Shown: piece by piece, positions 61,001 through 64,000 of the stretch
How positions within the stretch are numbered: the first letter of the stretch is position 1
Layout of the letters: each line of letters begins with the position of its first letter
NCBI GenBank assembly: GCA_036924285.1
Contig: JAYKYS010000007.1
Coordinates: 2,108,001-2,172,000, forward strand
Source of the DNA: Asterella californica
Taxonomy: Eukaryota > Streptophyta > Marchantiopsida > Marchantiales > Aytoniaceae
DNA: 64,000 nt
Reading direction: 5' to 3'
The notes under the pieces: model-generated
What the model was told of the DNA's origin: nothing
Seen by the model: the letters and a program-made list of their open reading frames with translations, nothing else
Databases searched by the model: none
Program-made: the position numbers and the translations under genes

Positions 61001-63713
61001 CTTGGAGGCGAAGATATGGTGGACAAACAGAGCGAAAGCATAACGAAGGTGGTGAAGTGTTGTCAGGAAACACCATCTCCTGTGCAGCAAAAGTAGAGTA
61101 GGAGGAACCCCATAGTTTCCATAAACAGAGGGTGAAAATAAGGCAGAACCTGAACTGAATAGTGAAATGTATGCCAAAATTAGTTCCTTACTGACATGGA
61201 ATTCCCTTTTAAAGCGTCAGTTTGGAAACGAAGGGCCGATAAGATAAGCATAAAACGACAGTATACAGGTGAGACGTGGTTAAAAGTGTGGATCATGATA
61301 TCAATACGAAATATATGTGATTCGTCCCGGAGAATGGCAGCTAAGCTAAGGAGCAGGAACCACGCTCAGACAGAGGTAAGACCCAGTAGAATAACCGAAT
61401 GAAGTACACAGAAAGTGCCAAACGGAAAGGTGGTCAGTATGCTTTCTTGCAACGTCAAGTTAGCGTAAATCGTAAGTACGACTATATATTCTGTATTCGT
61501 GAGTATAGCAGTAGCAGAAGCAAGGCATGCCGACATCGAACTTAAGCCAACAGCACTGCCTCTCCAAAGAACAGGAGTCAAGAGTCACGTTCATCACAGA
61601 GGTACTCGGAACCATTGACGATAAGAGACATACCCCGCCTTTGCGTATCACAGAAGACGAAAAACTTCCGAGTGGCAATCCGGCAATACATGGAGACGAA
61701 AGGTGCAGGAATGTCACGAAGTTGAGCTAAATTAGGAATAAGGCCACGTATGTATGCTTCCATCTCCTGCAAGAAAGCACAGAAAGATCTCTAGCACTCA
61801 GCCTCCCCTCACCAAAAACTATGATCATGCATCCAGTTCAGCGAAGCTGGCAGCTCAATCGACTAGAAGGAAAATGCCAAACAAACGTATTACATGAGGT
61901 TGGAGGAACCCATCGCCATCATCATCAAGTTCACACATATCGATACGGGCCTGCGTCAATGATACCTGCCAGAAAACAAAAGAAACTCGCTGTCACGGGC
62001 AAAAGTCCAGAAAACTGTTGAAAACATTGCACTGTCCCAAGCACAACTGACTGACGTTCCCAGTGCATGATGATACGGTTAGGATTGTCAAAAGGCACAA
62101 AGCAACTTCCCCAAGGGTACATGCGCACTTGCACTGTATCTCACTTGAAAGAAAGGGGCGGATCGGCCATTTCTGGAGTCAAGTATACTAGCTAGTGAAG
62201 TGGTCATACTACAAAAACTAACTAGGTCCGCATCGTCAGTTTAAGGTTGATATGGTGAGATTTGTCCGTAATGGTAAGGTCATGAACTTGCCTATACTAT
62301 TGTTTGATTTGTTTATATTCCTTTAACAGATGTATTAGAGCAAAAGCAACTACCTGTCTTGGTACTCACCGTACGCATGACATACAGGTAGAATGGCAAA
62401 ATCGCGATTCTTCCAAACTCGTCCTTCTCAAATTTTAAGAAGTTGGAGGGAGAAAAAAATCGTTTACACTTCGCGCCTATCTGCTCTGTACATATCGAGG
62501 CGATCCCGCAAAAGTCTTCGTAGTTCATCTGACAAAGGAAACTATGGAATTATAAATCCTGAGGAGGCAACAGATCAGAACCATCAACGTCTGAGGAGAT
62601 GAGGTTTAGATAGTATGTATTCCAGTCAAGGTGGAAACTAAAAAGAAATGCAAGAAACTGGAAGGATCGACTTTGAGGAAGTGCATATTAAAGAGGTTGA
62701 AGCAGTACCTTTTCGACACCGTTAGCACTGTCAACGCTGCAATTCTCACGCAAACAAACCCACATAGCGTCCAGGTCGTCTGCGTTCAGTAGGACCTCGG
62801 CTTGCTTCTGCGATTTCAATCACAAGACGTCTTAAGCGGATTGAGCGTACTGAAAGACAGCCCAAGTCGTGGTGAAAGCTTTTGCAGCTTTCAACCAAGT
62901 AAACGGTAAGTTTGCACCCCAAATCCCAGACAGCTAACTGGCTGGATAAGCTGGAGGACTACCAGCTCTCCGTTCACCTAGTATGACTAAGTGGCGAACC
63001 ATGAACTCACACAACTCACACTAAGAACCACAAGCCGATTACGCCTTAGCGGAGATATTTAAGACAAGCTGCTCCGCTTGCAATGGAATAGCGGGGCTAT
63101 GCATTTGCGATTTATCTGGATTCTCTTTGATCCGGATCTTAACTCCTTCCTCCTCCCCTAACTGCATGTAATTAGACATAATACACTATACGACAAAAAA
63201 CTCCCCCCTTCTTTACCGGGTTCTACAATCGACAGATAGCTATGCAAACGCATAGCAACAACTTCTCAACAAGAAATGACGGGTAAATTTATTTTCCTAT
63301 TTCAACATCCTTTCTACTTGGAAATAAACAAGTAGTATATAACAAGGGTGATGCAAGGTCTAGAGTCACAGGACGAAGAAGTAGAAACTCGGCTCCCTTC
63401 AAGTTACAGCTGATGGATTACCTTCAAGAATCTGTAGCGGGCAAGCCGTTGTAGCTTAGCTCCAGCAGATCCTTCCACCGGTTTCTGCTTGTATGCATAG
63501 TAAGTAAGACGACAAAAGTAACTTTGGTCGTTTGGTGGGTATACAGAAACCAAGAGAATCAAAGAAGATGCAATGTGAGGTTTTGAATAACGAAAGGACT
63601 CCCGAATAATGACGAACGTGCCTTTTTGTAGAAGCTAGGAATAGCCCCTGCTTCTACACTCTTCTGCTGACGCTCTCGAAAAGCCTCGTGGAGAATCCTT
63701 TTCGTTTCCATCT
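58069..63713 (-). CDS. TON2: PP2A regulatory subunit B'' TONNEAU2/FASS, 5'-partial
   Basis: EF-hand regulatory subunit that targets protein phosphatase 2A; in plants FASS/TON2 acts in the TTP complex on cortical microtubules and preprophase-band formation. Exons (complement): 63622-63713, 63422-63484, 62709-62807, 62370-62528, 61894-61965, 61634-61766, 59865-59929, 59562-59637, 59242-59343, 58852-59050, 58069-58315. They join in phase to 434 codons plus a stop; plant FASS is about 480 aa, so about 45 N-terminal residues lie beyond the right edge. Diagnostic segments are METKRILHEAFRERQQKS, AMWVCLRENC, RFFSPSNFLKFEKDE, DNWFSLSSAQRIC, REMDFDSFLDFVLALEN and DVRGFWAHDNRENLLQEEEE. EF-hand loops are DDDGDGFLQPHE (visible residues 151-162) and DKDLNGTLNKQE (259-270), both with canonical Ca-ligand positions. 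The first visible intron appears to start with GC (AAG|GCACGT) and end CAG. The 1.7-kb intron at 59930-61633 has no recognised content. Confidence 0.95.
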
Positions 63714-64000
63714 CTGCACGAATACAACCGGTCGGGTTAGCACGTTCGCGTTGATCGTCAGAAGAAATACAAAGCTTGATGGTTTTACTGCCGACCACGC
63801 TCTAAGCCGCCCTATGTGGTTAGCAGCGAGGTGCAAGAACTCCCAACAGACACATAAGGTAACACGTGAATCGAAACCTATAGAACTAGATCGCAAGTAA
63901 AAAGATGGGACAAATTACTCTAAATTTGTCCGCTCCTTTAGCAAAAGGTCTGCCCGCACCGTAGAGCGAATGTCTAGAGACGAGCGCCCAGGTTGAGAAA
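63714..64000. other. Intronic sequence of FASS at the window edge
   Basis: Lies upstream of the first visible FASS exon, directly after its TATTCGTGCAG acceptor. None of the three minus-strand frames encodes the expected FASS N-terminus, so this is probably intron, with the 5' exon or exons outside the window. Confidence 0.6.

Noticed and set aside
1..64000. CRISPR arrays, operons, bacterial-type ribosome binding sites
   Set aside because: The introns, plant-type genes and LTR elements show eukaryotic nuclear DNA; the tandem arrays present have no spacer structure.

Overview
This is a repeat-rich nuclear window from a eukaryote, most likely a spore-bearing land plant with motile sperm. I favour a bryophyte, possibly a liverwort, but the species cannot be proven from the sequence. 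Two intron-rich genes on the minus strand support this. One is a complete WDR35/IFT121 homologue (39106-50350), an intraflagellar transport gene absent from plants without flagellated cells. The other is a plant-type TONNEAU2/FASS gene, a PP2A B'' regulatory subunit (58069-63713), whose 5' end lies beyond the right edge.

Layout. 1-7.2 kb: decayed Ty3/gypsy-type retrotransposon on the minus strand (reverse transcriptase, protease, gag-protease linker). Its linker is split by a 1.95-kb TG...CA insertion with a 5-bp target duplication, and it is flanked on the left by CTTCG-rich DNA and a 96-bp satellite. 7.2-12.6 kb: a GAAGAC/GTCTTC-saturated element with a 611-aa coiled-coil ORF that continues a second ORF through a frameshift. 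12.6-16.9 kb: AT-rich DNA with an 18-bp perfect hairpin and a CACTA-like transposon end. 16.9-25.5 kb: tandem duplications, decayed element sequence and a second gag copy with a CCHC zinc knuckle (21.76-22.94 kb). 25.5-38.3 kb: no confident host gene, but exon-like fragments, two inverted arrays of one 55-bp satellite facing each other across about 2 kb, a DUF4216-like CACTA fragment and several perfect hairpins. 39.1-50.35 kb: IFT121. 50.4-58 kb: upstream sequence, diverged copies of repeats seen elsewhere in the window, and the 3' flank of FASS. 58.07-63.7 kb: FASS.

I reconstructed both genes exon by exon. IFT121 has 23 coding exons totalling 3531 nt with compatible phases throughout, giving 1176 aa, within the normal family length. 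FASS has 11 visible exons coding 434 residues to the stop, and about 45 N-terminal residues are missing compared with plant FASS. All introns follow GT-AG except the first visible FASS intron, which appears to be GC-AG. Both genes concern microtubule structures (cilium; cortical and division microtubules) and lie in the same direction about 7.7 kb apart, but nothing shows co-regulation.

The rest of the window is old, nested transposable-element DNA. I did not find a new intact gene system. The most unusual non-genic signals are the extreme hexamer enrichment at 8.4-12.6 kb, the inverted satellite arrays, the set of perfect short hairpins and a dispersed palindromic motif (TCTCGAT-ATCGAGACTTCA).
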